Shown in pieces: positions 21,046 through 32,360 of a stretch of DNA of 64,000 nt. Origin of the DNA: Pholis gunnellus (lineage: Eukaryota > Chordata > Actinopteri > Perciformes > Pholidae); contig OU342808.1 of assembly GCA_910591455.2 (NCBI GenBank), forward strand, positions 22,297,714 to 22,361,713, written 5' to 3'. The stretch's first letter is position 1. The number at the start of each line of letters is the position of its first letter. The notes beneath the pieces are model-generated. The model saw only the letters and a list, made by a program, of their open reading frames with translations. It did not search any database and was not told the DNA's origin. Made by a program: the position numbers and the translations under genes.

Positions 21046-24000
21046 TCGCATGTCGAGATATAAAGCCTGGAGTCGTGTTCAAAGGTAGATTTGTTTTTTA
21101 AAATAAATGCTCTTAAGTCAGCGCCAGACTCGCGTTAACAACAGGGAAACAACGTCAGCAGTACATTCAGTGTTGTCGGTGCCAAATCTCTCCCTGACAA
21201 CTGCAGCGTCATAACTTCTCTACGTCCTCCTCACCACGATTAGCTCGCTCGGTTAGCTCGATGCTAAGTGTTAGCCGTCTAAGAAGCTGTGGTCTTGCTG
21301 TCAGGATGGCTAATGTTGCATCATGATTAAATAAAGTCACCGGTGTTTTAGAGGTGGCCCGTAGAGATAAAGACGTTACATTGTGTAGGTGATGTAGCTG
21401 TGCTTTTACCGTTTATTACACTTTAATTGATACCGTTTTAGAGAGGTGATATTTGTTTCAAGGTTGTGTTTCTCCTCATAACTACAGCTGGGAGGTTTGT
21501 TCACCCCATTTAAACTATCTGAAACAGTCTCAACACAAATTTAACATTATAACATATATCTTATTAAGACAACATTAGTTTGAGCTAGGTGTACCTAATA
21601 AACTGGTGTTTATTCCTTTTTATGTTGCACGTTTGACTGAACAATGCACAACAATATAAGAAGTACACATGGTTGGCAAGTTAAAGGTGAATTCCTTTAA
21701 GTTCTAAATTAAATTCTTTAATTTTCTGTAGGAAAAGTAAAAAATGTACAGTGAAATAAAACATTAAATTTCAGGGACAAAGACCTGAGGCATTGTTTCA
21801 AACAGCACACACTAAATATTTAATGTGTGGCTATTGTTCTATCTCTGCTCAAGTTATGGATTCAAACACTGTTTTCACAACTGGCCTCACGTCGCTAGGA
21901 ATACATTAAAAGAACATTGCTTTGTTTTTCTCAAAGGTTCGGGATCGCAGCTTACAGAAAGTACAGCAGCGGTGGCCGGTACCCAAATATCTCCCTCTCT
22001 GAACCGCTGCCTGGGATCCCCAAACCTGTATTCGCATCTGGGGATGGTCTGGAGAAATATGAGACCAAGATCACTACTCTAGAAAATGGCCTCAAAGTCG
22101 CTTCCCAAAACAAGTTTGGTCAGTTCTGCACAGTTGGAAGTAAGTTACAGCAGTTATTAAATGCACTTCATAATATCCACTTGTCTCCGGGATCTGGCTG
22201 AAGTGGATAAAATGTGTTTGTTTCTCTTTGTTCTTTTTAGTTTTAGTAAATTCTGGATCCAGACATGAAGCAAAGTACTCGAGTGGGATAGCACACTTTG
22301 TAGAGAAACTCGCCTTTTCTGTAAGTACAACACAGTGAAGACCACAAAGAGAAAAGTCAAGCATGTTGAGGCACGTGAGATGACGTTTTAAATCTGTAGT
22401 CCACAGCTCAGTACGGGAGTAAAGATGAAATCCTCCTCACGTTGGAAAAACACGGAGGGATATGTGACTGCCAAACATCGAGGTAGTCTTTCAGCACAAT
22501 GTCTGGGTTATAAAACTGTTTGTGTATTATTACCTTTCTGTTGGAGAGTATGCAGATAGAGTTGTACGTGTGATGCATGATTCATTTTGGTGTGCAGGGA
22601 TACCACCATGTACGCTGTGTCTGCTGAAGTGAAGGGTCTGGACACGGTGGTCAGTCTTCTCTCTGATGCCGTTCTACAGCCTCGCCTGCTGGGTAAGTCC
22701 TCTCTTCACCCCGTTACTGGTGTTGGTATTAAGTATTCATTTTAATTTTTTTAATTATGTGTTAGTATTACTATCTTGTCTTCTTAACTTAACTTACAAA
22801 TCAGCGGCAACTGCGCCGAGTGTCTGTGTGTCTCCTGCTGCCCTGAGATCGTGTGTGTTCGTCTCCGTGCAGATGACGAGATCGAGATGACCAGAATGGC
22901 CGTACGCTTTGAGTTGGAAGATCTGAGCATGAGGCCAGACCCTGAACCGTTACTCACTGAGATGATCCACGCTGTGAGTCTCATCATGTGTTTAAACCCT
23001 CCAGCAGCAGCTCCCTGTGAGACGGCGAACACATTTATCCCGGAGGCTGTTATCGATATTATTAAAAAATAAGATCGAGTAGTACGCTTTTTGATTAGTT
23101 TTTTTAGTATGTATAATGTCAAAAAAACTGACAATACTCACCAGATGTTACCAGAAATCTCCTCAGACTATTTATTATCTGCTGTACCTTTCTTGTAGAA
23201 AAGATTTCATAATAATATGAAATGAACGGCAAACAAATGTTTGATTTTTCAAGCAAAACAATGGTATATTTTCAGTATAATTTAGTACAATTGTGAATGA
23301 ATTACCTAAACTATAACCATCATCATAACGGAATCCTTTCAGCCTAATTTCAACTATCCAATCGCTGTAGATACCTCGTAGTCATCATTTGCTTTCTGAT
23401 CAACCCTCACAAAAAGTAACTGAAACCGGATTTTTCTGTTAACATGGCTAACAGATTTTTTTTAAATGGCGGTTGCCTGTTGGCTCATGTGTTCGACTAA
23501 TCGTACACTTATGTCACTCATGGTTCCTCTTGTGATGGGAGAGTATCTACTCTGAAACAGGAGTTAAAACAGCTCTCTGAGAACTACGACCGCTCCTAGT
23601 CCTTGCGCTCTGGACACAATAAAAACGGCGGTTCTTAGAACTATGCTAAAGTTCTAAGAGTATTGTTCATTGTTTGTTTCCAGGCCGCATATCGAGGCAA
23701 CACGGTCGGACTGCCCCGCTTCTGTCCCGTAGAAAACGTGGACAAGATCGACAAGAGCGCGCTCCACAACTACCTGCGTAACTACTACTGTCCCGAGCGG
23801 ATGGTGCTAGCCGGCGTGGGCATCGAGCACGAGCAGCTGGTCGAATGTGCCAGGAAGTACCTGCTGGGTGCGAAGCCGGTGTGGGGAGCGACTGCTGTGG
23901 CCAACGTGGACCTCTCTGTGGCTCAGTACACTGGTGGCATCGTGAAGGTGAGTCATTGGTTTTTATCGTTTGTAGCTGATATGGTCCTGTGTGTTGACTT

Positions 24001-26051
24001 CAGGGAAACCTCGCTTTGGCATCTGTTGTATCTGCGGCTTATTTAAGGGTCATACTGATACTAGCGTTGCTACAGTTCGTCTAGAAGGATAATAACCTCT
24101 TCTTTTATGCTGTTAGATGGAGAAGGATATGTCGGATGTGAGCCTCGGCCCCACCCCGATCCCAGAGCTCACCCACATCATGATCGGCCTGGAGAGCTGC
24201 TCCTTCCTGGTGGGTGTTCACGGTGCCCGGCTGTCCTGAAGAGTCTCGACTCAGCGGGCTGATGCATGTTAGCTACAAGCTCCCAAATATTAAATAAAAC
24301 GTTGTCTCTTCGCAGGAGGACGACTTCATCCCGTTCGCGGTGCTCAACATGATGATGGGTGGAGGTGGCTCCTTTTCGGCAGGAGGACCCGGGAAAGGCA
24401 TGTTCACCCGCCTTTACCTGAACGTGCTCAACAGGTGAGCGTCTCACAAACATCAACGCGACTAGTAGATTAAACGTTGCTTCCATCGCTAGTCGCCACC
24501 GGAAATACTAGTTGGTTACGCACATTTTAATGGATATTTGCATGCGCTGTCTCAGCTGTTGCAGCTCTTCCTGCAGCAGCGTTTGAGACCATAACCTCAT
24601 GTTCACAATGTTTACTGAGGCAATACATCAAGTGAGAAGTAGAGACATTTTCTCATAGACTTCCATACAATCTGACTTCTTCTTGCAACCGGAGGAGTCG
24701 CCCCCTGCTGGCCAGTGGAGAGAATGCACAGTTTAAGACGCTTCCACATTGGCTTCCCTTGGCAGTACCGGAGGTTGCCGCCTGACAAAAACTAGCTTAC
24801 CGGCTAGCTAGCCGGCTAGCATGTATGCTACAGACTCAAGTTAGCGGCGTAGCGTATCAACGAAGTGGTGACTCTTCTTAGACCACACCCCCCCGCTGGC
24901 ATTTTATCAAATATTACACCACACACCGGGTTCATGAGCTGTATTCTTACTGGGCGTCCGGAAAAGATAAATATTGATGTCAGCATCATTTCATATACAG
25001 GTTTGATTATTAAAAAATGTGATTTCAAATGGCTATTATATACTCCATTTTATAGATTAAATTGTGCTCAATTTTGAGTGTTTTCTAACTTTTAGACTAG
25101 TCGACTGCTCTTTTTAGTAGTGAGGAACATCCCTAATTGTTCAGTCACTAATATAACCAGTCAGTTTCACTAATGGTCTTGTGGTTTTCCTTGTCCGTTG
25201 TAGGCATCATTGGATGTACAATGCCACCTCCTACCATCACAGCTATGAGGACAGTGGTCTGCTGTGCATCCATGCCAGTGCAGACCCCAGACAGGTTGGT
25301 ACCGGCTCAGCACAGCAGCGTTCAAATGTCTTATTGTCCCTTTGAACCAAATAGCACTTTTCATTACCAATCATGCTGCAGATATCCCTCTAAAACGTGG
25401 TTACAAAATGATGTTCTGTTTTCAAAACTTGCTGTTGTGAATGTTTGTCCATGTGGTCTTTTGTGATCTTCGTGTTCTTATCGTTCCATTCCGTCTCCAG
25501 GTGCGGGAAATGGTGGAGATAATAACCAGAGAGTTCATTCAGATGGCAGGCAGCGCAGGAGAGGTAATGGCTGTGTTAAGCGATATTGATCAAAGAAACA
25601 ATGGAGGTGAACCATTCTCATTCTCATCTCCCCCGTACGTCTAGATGGAGCTGGAGAGGGCCAAGACTCAGCTCAAGTCCATGTTGATGATGAACCTCGA
25701 GTCAAGGCCGGTTATTTTTGAAGATGTTGGCCGCCAGGTTCTCTCTACGGGAAAGAGAAAGCTGCCACACGAACTGTGTGATCTAATAAGTGAGTACTGA
25801 CCAGAATTCAGCGCTCGTAAAATGCCTGTTAGAGGTACTTGTTTTATTTCTCTTTTTCACTTGTCCACTAATCATTTCTAGGCAACGTGACAGCCAGTGA
25901 CATTAAGAGAGTGACCACCAAGATGCTGCGCAGTAAGCCTGCAGTAGCAGCCCTGGGCGACCTGACGGAGCTGCCCTCGTACGAACACATCCAGGCCGCC
26001 CTGTCCAGCAAGGACGGACGTCTGCCCCGCATGTACCGCCTCTTCCGATAG
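21038..26051 (+). CDS. pmpca: mitochondrial-processing peptidase subunit alpha
   Basis: Thirteen exons close in phase: 21038-21084, 21937-22139, 22241-22320, 22400-22482, 22598-22692, 22873-22973, 23684-23947, 24117-24209, 24316-24434, 25204-25294, 25501-25563, 25645-25789, 25882-26051; 1554 bases, 517 residues (human about 525). The protein is the substrate-recognition subunit of the matrix protease that removes targeting presequences, paired with catalytic PMPCB. An Arg-rich N-terminus (MATRMSRYKAWSRVQR) fits a presequence. The position of the zinc motif HxxEH reads HFVEK (about 102-106), the inactive form expected of alpha. The glycine-rich loop GGGGSFSAGGPGKGM (about 337-351) that guides substrate is intact. 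HHWMYNATSYHHSYEDSGLL and the rest match PMPCA throughout. Neighbour inpp5e is convergent. A dispersed repeat lies in intron 9. Confidence 0.97.
24581..24784 (+). repeat. dispersed teleost repeat (copy 2)
   Basis: The match to 5268-5463 runs from GAGACCATAA to GGAGGTTGCCGCCTG. It is in intron 9 of pmpca, same orientation as copy 1 relative to the window, and has no coding potential. Confidence 0.8.
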
Positions 26052-26600
26052 TCATCGCTGTAAATATACTGGACACTAGTGTTCCCTCCCACCACAGAAC
26101 TTGATACAGCTCACTCTGGGAGGGGACTAATACCCGGGCTCCGGGCTGTACCTCTGAGAAGGGGTCTTTGTAAAGGAAACGTTACATTTGACTCTTCGGT
26201 AACCTTTTTGTCTAACTACAGTGGGAGTATCTGTATTTATTGATTGTGGGCAGGAAAGCCTCATTTCATTATTTACTGGGGTGGTTTGCAGGAGTTTGGA
26301 ACAATTCGCCCCAAAAGACAAAATATAAGTGTTATATTTTTTCATTTCAAAACCCCCAAATACCAACCTGTTATGTTTATGAATGAATGACACTTACACT
26401 GGGAAGGTAAAGTAGCATATAAGCAAGAGAAGGGAGCGGCTAACATGCCCAGCAGTGTCTCAACTGGTTTCATTGAGCTGTATCGTTTTTCTCGGCTCCA
26501 TAAACATTTCAGAGCTGCACCTTGAGCCGTCTCTTCAGAAACGTAGGATATCTGCACAAAGTGATGGTTGAAATATGAATAAAGAAATCCTTGGCGTTTT
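26052..26600 (+). other. pmpca: pmpca 3' UTR with poly(A) signal
   Basis: Downstream of the TAG stop no further coding is seen. AATAAA at 26578-26583 is the first clean poly(A) signal, giving a 3' UTR of about 0.55 kb. Further AT-rich signals occur near 26745-26780. Confidence 0.5.
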
Positions 26601-27842
26601 TGGGGGATAAATGTGATAAACCTCCCAACTAGCCAATTCGTCCTCCACACTGAAACCATGTGTTCTGTCATCGTGTAGCAGTGAGTGTAGAGAGATCGGA
26701 ATCTGTCATTTGTTTGTATTTTGTGGTTGTGTAGATGCCCTATCAAATTAAAATATATATATCAACAGGATAAAATAAATGGTTTTGTACAAAATTTAGC
26801 CGACAAACAAGTACGTTTTCAAACTTTTATTTTGTGTTACATTAGAGTGACTTATAAAAATATGGAGATAAAGTTAAAAGGTCTTATGGAAATAAAAACA
26901 ACACTGACAGGCACTTTTAGAGCAGACTATTCTTCATGCTGGGAATGCATTTTTCATTAAAATGGTATCTTACTTATTAATTACAGTATTAGTGTACATG
27001 TACTGTACGTACATGTGCAGTGGAGATGAAAGGTAAGGCATCGAGTTACAGTTAAAGTTGGAAAGGATCACTTGGCCCAATAAGAGAAAAGGTAGTGACA
27101 GGCGATAAGTGTAAATTATCGTTTTTATAGTTAGTGAGTTCCTGCAAAATAGTTCAACATAAGCTGTCAAATACATTTGTTCTCCCTGAAATTCAACAGT
27201 AGCGTGTAACAAGTAACAACCTCCTGACTGAAGCGTTGAGGCGTAAATCCCTCCTACAAAACGAGCTTAGAACTAAGTTCAAGTGAGAATCGACCAATGG
27301 CAGACGCCTATATCAAATTAAAAAGTGCACCTCAATGTGCCACCAAAATGCAATTATGTTTGTATTATTTGATGTTTATATTTGATGACACATTTACAAG
27401 GCATCTGAAAACGTAACATCGTGGTTCCTGACGCTTCAGAAACACCTAAAAAGAGAAAATTAAGAGAATGAATGCAGTAACGTTAGATCAGTGCACACCG
27501 GAGCATGTGACTGAAGAGTAAGCCACCACAGCAGCAGCCCCCTCCTCCAGTCTCAGTCATGTTTGAGTAAAGGGGGCTGAATAAATAAAGGCCAGACTGA
27601 GTCTGAGTCTGCAAACCTCTGTGTCTGACCTCAAGGTCCCTGCCCCTCAGGTACAGCCACACACAGACAGTTCCCAACAATGACCAACAGAGGGCGCACT
27701 CTGCTCAGTCACCACCACCAGCTCTGGGTAGTTAAGACAACTCTGGTTTCCTTTTGGTCCTTTGCTCCGCCCGCCTGGTTTTACATTCCAGTTTCTGGCA
27801 CAGTTCAATCCACTCCGGTCTGGAGAGTTTGTTTTTAAGGGT
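26601..27842 (-). other. inpp5e: inter-gene stretch including probable inpp5e 3' UTR
   Basis: Non-coding sequence between the two convergent genes. On the minus strand an AATAAA lies at about 26827-26832, roughly 1 kb beyond the inpp5e stop, a possible poly(A) signal. If used, the two 3' ends come within about 250 bases of each other, or overlap if distal pmpca signals are used. Confidence 0.35.
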
Positions 27843-29451
27843 TCAGGAGATGGTGCAGATGCTGCTGCTGCTGCTGCTGCTGCTTTGGTTCTTCATGGCC
27901 TCCCTCCTCTTCAGCTCTCTGGTGATCCTCCTCCTGATGCCCTCCAAGTACACGTCTCTGTCGAACTGTCCCGCACCCAGTGGAATACTAAACAACACAG
28001 ACAAATGATACACACCTGACTTATGAAGTCCAAATAAAATGACGGTCAGTGGGACTCACTTGTCTCTGCCTGGCCTGAGTTTGACCTGGAAGACGCTGAC
28101 GACGGGCCGGTGGTCTGAGGTCTTGATGCTGGAGCAGCTGGTGTACTTGACCACTTTTATGTCATCAGCCTGCCGGCTCCTGAACAAGATCCTGTCCTGT
28201 GAACGCGCACGGAGAGGTTTAACCCGGCTGAGAGCCACAATATGCTGAATGTTTGGCTTATTATGGAGGCTTGATATTCTTTCTTTTTTCTTACTGTGTA
28301 CGAAGGCGTTCTCTGTTTAGAAGTTGTGTCGTAGATATCACAGCCAATGTCAAACTTGTATGTGGGGAGGAAGTGTATCGGTGCCTCTTGGAAACCTTTA
28401 AAGATTGAACCTGGAAGGTACAAACCAGCACATTCGCATGGGGAGAATTAATCAAACACATCGACCTAGTTCTATAAACTTTAAGAAATGTTTTCACAGA
28501 GAACATGCGAGCATACCGTCCTTCATCTCCTTGGAGAGCTGGTCATGCTCCAACAGAGGGCCCATGTCGCCGCCCACTGTGCGGTTCATGATGGCCTCCA
28601 CGTCGACCCGGTCTTTGCACAGCCGGAAGTTAAAATCTCCGCACCAGAAGACCTGGTCGAATCTTGTGGTGACGTCAGCTACAATTAAAAATGACATCCT
28701 GTGACCATCAGACTACCAGCCGTTGTTCTTATCGACACCAAGGCTTGAAAACTAAGTCCCGTACATGAACAACAATACATTTTATTCTGCAGTTATAATT
28801 GCAACAGCTAAAAAACTATTTGGGAAAAAGAAGTAGCAATTTGTGCAGAGATGCATCATTTCCAGTGAAGGAATACCTTGTTTAAGTCACATTTGTCTTT
28901 TGAAAATGACTTTATAAAATAGTATTTATCCCATTTCCAGAATGTTCCACAAGATGATATTTCAACCCAGAATATGAGGCTGACTGCAGCGGGTCAATCT
29001 GTTAAAGTCTGATCATGTTGAAACGACTCCGTCCTAGTCGTTTTGATTTTGTCACGTCTGTGCCACAAGATGAGGGAGTCTTACATGCTGTGGAGCGATA
29101 TGGGTTGGTGTCTGGAAGGCCTTTGGGAAGAGCTAGAGCCTCGATGATCTTGTTGTAATCTAGTACTCTCTCGTAAACTTTGGCATCTCCGGCTGGAAGC
29201 AGAATCAGAAATTAGAAAACGTGGAACACTGCCTCGCGGCCAACGCTGCAAAGTTTAAATGCAAATATAAAGCAGTTATGGTGAGTGTTATAACAAAAAC
29301 ATGCCTATCATAGAAAGTCTGGACAGTGTTTAATAGTTACAGAGGACACGCCGGTCTGCTGAAGAAGTAGAAATGTTTATTCTCAGGTATCAAAGAGACA
29401 AATTTCCCTTCTATGTTGCATCATCCCTCTGAAACTTTAGTCCGACTGGTC

Positions 29452-29486
<35 letters not shown>

Positions 29487-29507
29487 CCTACCTATCCATC
29501 TACCTAC

Positions 29508-29556
<49 letters not shown>

Positions 29557-29599
29557 CATCCATCCATCCATCTATCTATCTACCTACCTATCCATCTAC

Positions 29600-29651
<52 letters not shown>

Positions 29652-31592
29652 TTAAAATAAATCACTGCTTCAGTCTGCGGCCTCCCTGACTTTCTGGGAA
29701 ACTACTCACAGGTAAAATGGGATGTGATGAAGAGGAAGGAAGTTCCAAAAAAGGTGAGGGCGATTCCCACAGCCCCTTTGGTCTTGATCTGAGAGATGAT
29801 CCGGGTCGTGACCGTGGCATGCTCCACCTCTGCGTGAGTCAACAGCACACAATGTTGTGGTCAGTGTCAGAGCCTCAAACATAAAGCATGTGCAGTGTCC
29901 ATTAAATAAATATGTCACCACAACAAAATGCTTTGATGGACAATAAAGATGAACTAAAAACTAACTGTGTACCAGAAAATCATAAATATATTTCAATCAT
30001 CTTCCAATAATCTGCACTAAACACACATAATATAAGCAGGGAGCGAGTTTATTACCTGAGCAGAACCAGATGAGGTCTCTTCTGATAAATACAGTGAGAT
30101 ACAAAACCCCATGTGATGCTGCATAGAGCATGACGTAGTAAGGGCCCAGAGTCTCCTGGAGACGGGTCTCCCACTCCTTCCTGCACACACATGAACAGTC
30201 ACAGTCACCATTAATTACAATAATTCTCACTTTAATTCTGTGAAGATGATTAAAATCAAAGGAAAACATAACACACTTGTCAGGACAGCCCTCCTGGACC
30301 CCAATAATATAAAAGTCTTGTGCAAATTCAGAGTCCGTTGGAAGGAGGAGATCATCTAAGTTGGTTGGAAGCCCCTGAAAACGATAGAAACTTGGTTACA
30401 ACTCAGTAGTACGACTTTAAATGGTTCTTGGTCTGGGAGATGCTGCTGGGTCACGATGTCCTCCGCTACCTTCTCTCCCTGCATGTTCCACGTGGCTACG
30501 TAGACGCCCATTCTCCTGTCGGGGAAGTGGCGGTCCAGCTCCTCGGCCCCGAGCAAGGCACCGCTCCCCATCATGCTGCCCTCCAGAAAGCTCCTGAGAA
30601 AACACACACCGGAAAGGAACGTCAGCACTTTCTTTCGAGCAATTTTCTTTTGGTACAAGGCGTAGGTAGGTGAAGCTTGGACAGACCTCAGACCGATCTT
30701 AGGTACTCTTGAAACAGACCGGTCTTAAAAAGCCTTCTCTCTGACACTGAGAAGAGTAAGCCTTCCAAAAGAGCCTTCACTTCTATCCTGGGGATGATAT
30801 ACTCCATTGCTTACTGTACCTGTTCCTCACGTCCTGCGGTCTGATGGGGCTGAGCACGCTGTAGGTGGACCTCATGGAGTTGACAGAGGTACTATCCGAC
30901 CCCATGTTCTCCAGAAGCCGGCTGTCGCTCAGGTTCCTGTGGAGTCTCTCCCCGAGTTTCTCTCTGGCCAACACGGTGTAATCCAAACAATCCCTGTCAA
31001 TCCTATTAGCAGCCCCCCCCCAAGTGGTTGACGTAAAGCTCTTCTCCAGAGCGGGCAGCGTCCCTGTGGGCTGCACCGGAGACAGACGCAGCTTGGTGGG
31101 CCCCGCTCGGTGGTCCGTGGGGTCTCTCTGCTGACTGTGGGGCCTCCTTTCATACTCGGAGAGACTGCTACCTCTGTCCCGGAAGACTGGGGGTCCCGTC
31201 GTGACAGCAGAGAGGAGTCTCGCGTCGGAGTCCTGGTCAGCCCGGATGGGAGCGAGCCCACCTGGAGCTGTTTGGTCCTCTTTAAGCGAGTCTGTGGAGG
31301 AGCCCGTCTCAACCGGGTCACTCAGACTCTCCTGGCTGTTTCTCAGCCTCCTGGCTCTCACGGTCTCCTCCACTGAGACACTTTTGCTGGACTTTGACAG
31401 CCTGGGTAGTGAGGGTGGCCGAGGCTGGTATGGACTGATCTCTCCCTCTGCCTTTTTAGCAGTGAGTTTAAGGGCCTCATTGTGGTTCTTGCAGGATTTG
31501 GGATCTACTGAGGAGGTCTTGACTTTTGAACCTCCTTTACCAGGAGCTTCACGGGACCGGTGGACCGGGCTGTGCTCTCCATTCTCAGTCAT
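27843..31592 (-). CDS. inpp5e: phosphatidylinositol polyphosphate 5-phosphatase type IV (INPP5E)
   Basis: Ten coding exons in phase: 31592-30820, 30593-30416, 30374-30277, 30180-30056, 29829-29710, 29192-29085, 28678-28517, 28410-28295, 28196-28060, 27987-27843; 1962 bases, 653 residues (human 644). It removes the 5-phosphate from PI(4,5)P2 and PI(3,4,5)P3 and keeps the ciliary membrane PI4P-rich; human mutations cause Joubert syndrome. The first exon (1-257) is a low-complexity Pro/Ser/Arg-rich N-terminus. The catalytic domain (about 300-605) has FWCGDFNFRL, RTPSYTDR (split by an intron at Thr) and SDHRPV. The C-terminus ends in a run of seven Ser and the CAAX box CTIS, matching human CSVS, for farnesylation. 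The donor after exon 2 (GTCGTA) is weak but required by the family match. The 5' UTR appears split by an intron (donor at 32244). Confidence 0.97.
29452..29652. repeat. (CTAT)n / (CTAC)n tetranucleotide microsatellite
   Basis: About 50 tetranucleotide units, mainly CTAT with blocks of CTAC and CATC, in the inpp5e intron between the exons at 29829-29710 and 29192-29085. The reading frame across it is purely repeat-derived. Confidence 0.97.
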
Positions 31593-32245
31593 ACTCTTGT
31601 CATGTCTGAGAGCAGCTTCGATCAGGTGGGTGGAGCTCGCTCATCGCTCACTGACATGCACCTGAACACACAGGGCAGAAAATCATTCAGTGAGATGTTG
31701 GCCTTTAAATTAGCTATATTAGCCTCGTAAACCATACAAAGAGGGTTTGCTGTATAACATATAACATGCTTATTTCCAGTCGAAGACAGTGTTCACAGTC
31801 GTTAAACTTGCAGCATTAGTTAGGGATAGCATTGTGCCATCTAACTATCTTTAGTTACTGTTAATAAATACTAGCTGCGTGAGCTAGCTTATTATGCAAA
31901 TGTTAGCCTTAGCGCTCAAAAATTAGCTAGAGTCCGAGACTGAGTCGCGTTGTTATCCAATAACTTAACAAAAGCTCCGTGATTTCAGCTAACTAACCTA
32001 TCATCCAGACAACACGTCACGTTTACACATAAACAGACGTTACAATGCTAACTTCAGCTAAACTTCTAGCCTACAGTAGTCAGAAAAGCTAGCTATAACA
32101 TGCTATAGAGGCGATATAACGTCACATGCTAGCTCAGCTAACGTTTGAAGCATACGTTTAAAAGACCGGATTAATAAACGGCTAATGTGGGTAGTTTCTG
32201 TCTTATGTAACTCTGTCATTGTCATCACGTTGAAATAAAGTTACC
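31593..32245 (-). other. inpp5e: inpp5e 5' UTR intron region
   Basis: On the minus strand, CCAGAG|GTAACT at about 32245 is a good donor and TGTGTTCAG near 31665 a good acceptor upstream of the start codon, so the leader is probably two exons. The intron between is AT-rich with many AGCTAGC/TTAGCTAA words and no coding. Confidence 0.45.
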
Positions 32246-32360
32246 TCTGGCGTACTGTTTGGTTTCAGAGCGGCTAATTTAAGAGTAGCTCAGTTACTTC
32301 CTTAGCAACGTTTGACAACAGATTTTGTTACCAAGACAAGAGAGTCATGACAGAGAGCAG
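32246..32360 (-). promoter_or_regulatory. inpp5e: inpp5e promoter with RFX/X-box-like half-sites
   Basis: GTTACTTCCTTAGCAAC (32293-32309) holds an AGCAAC half-site with an opposed GTTAC at wider than normal spacing, and GTTACCAAGACAAG (32337-32350) resembles the 14-base X-box GTTNCCATGGNAAC with a poor second half. RFX factors drive many ciliary genes. The sequence match is imperfect, so use is inference. Confidence 0.3.

Noticed and set aside
29452..29652. Regular direct repeats resembling an array
   Set aside because: Simple tetranucleotide repeat without spacers; not a CRISPR array.
29413..29655. Open frame with repeated Ser-Ile-Tyr-Leu
   Set aside because: Translation of the CTAT microsatellite inside an inpp5e intron.
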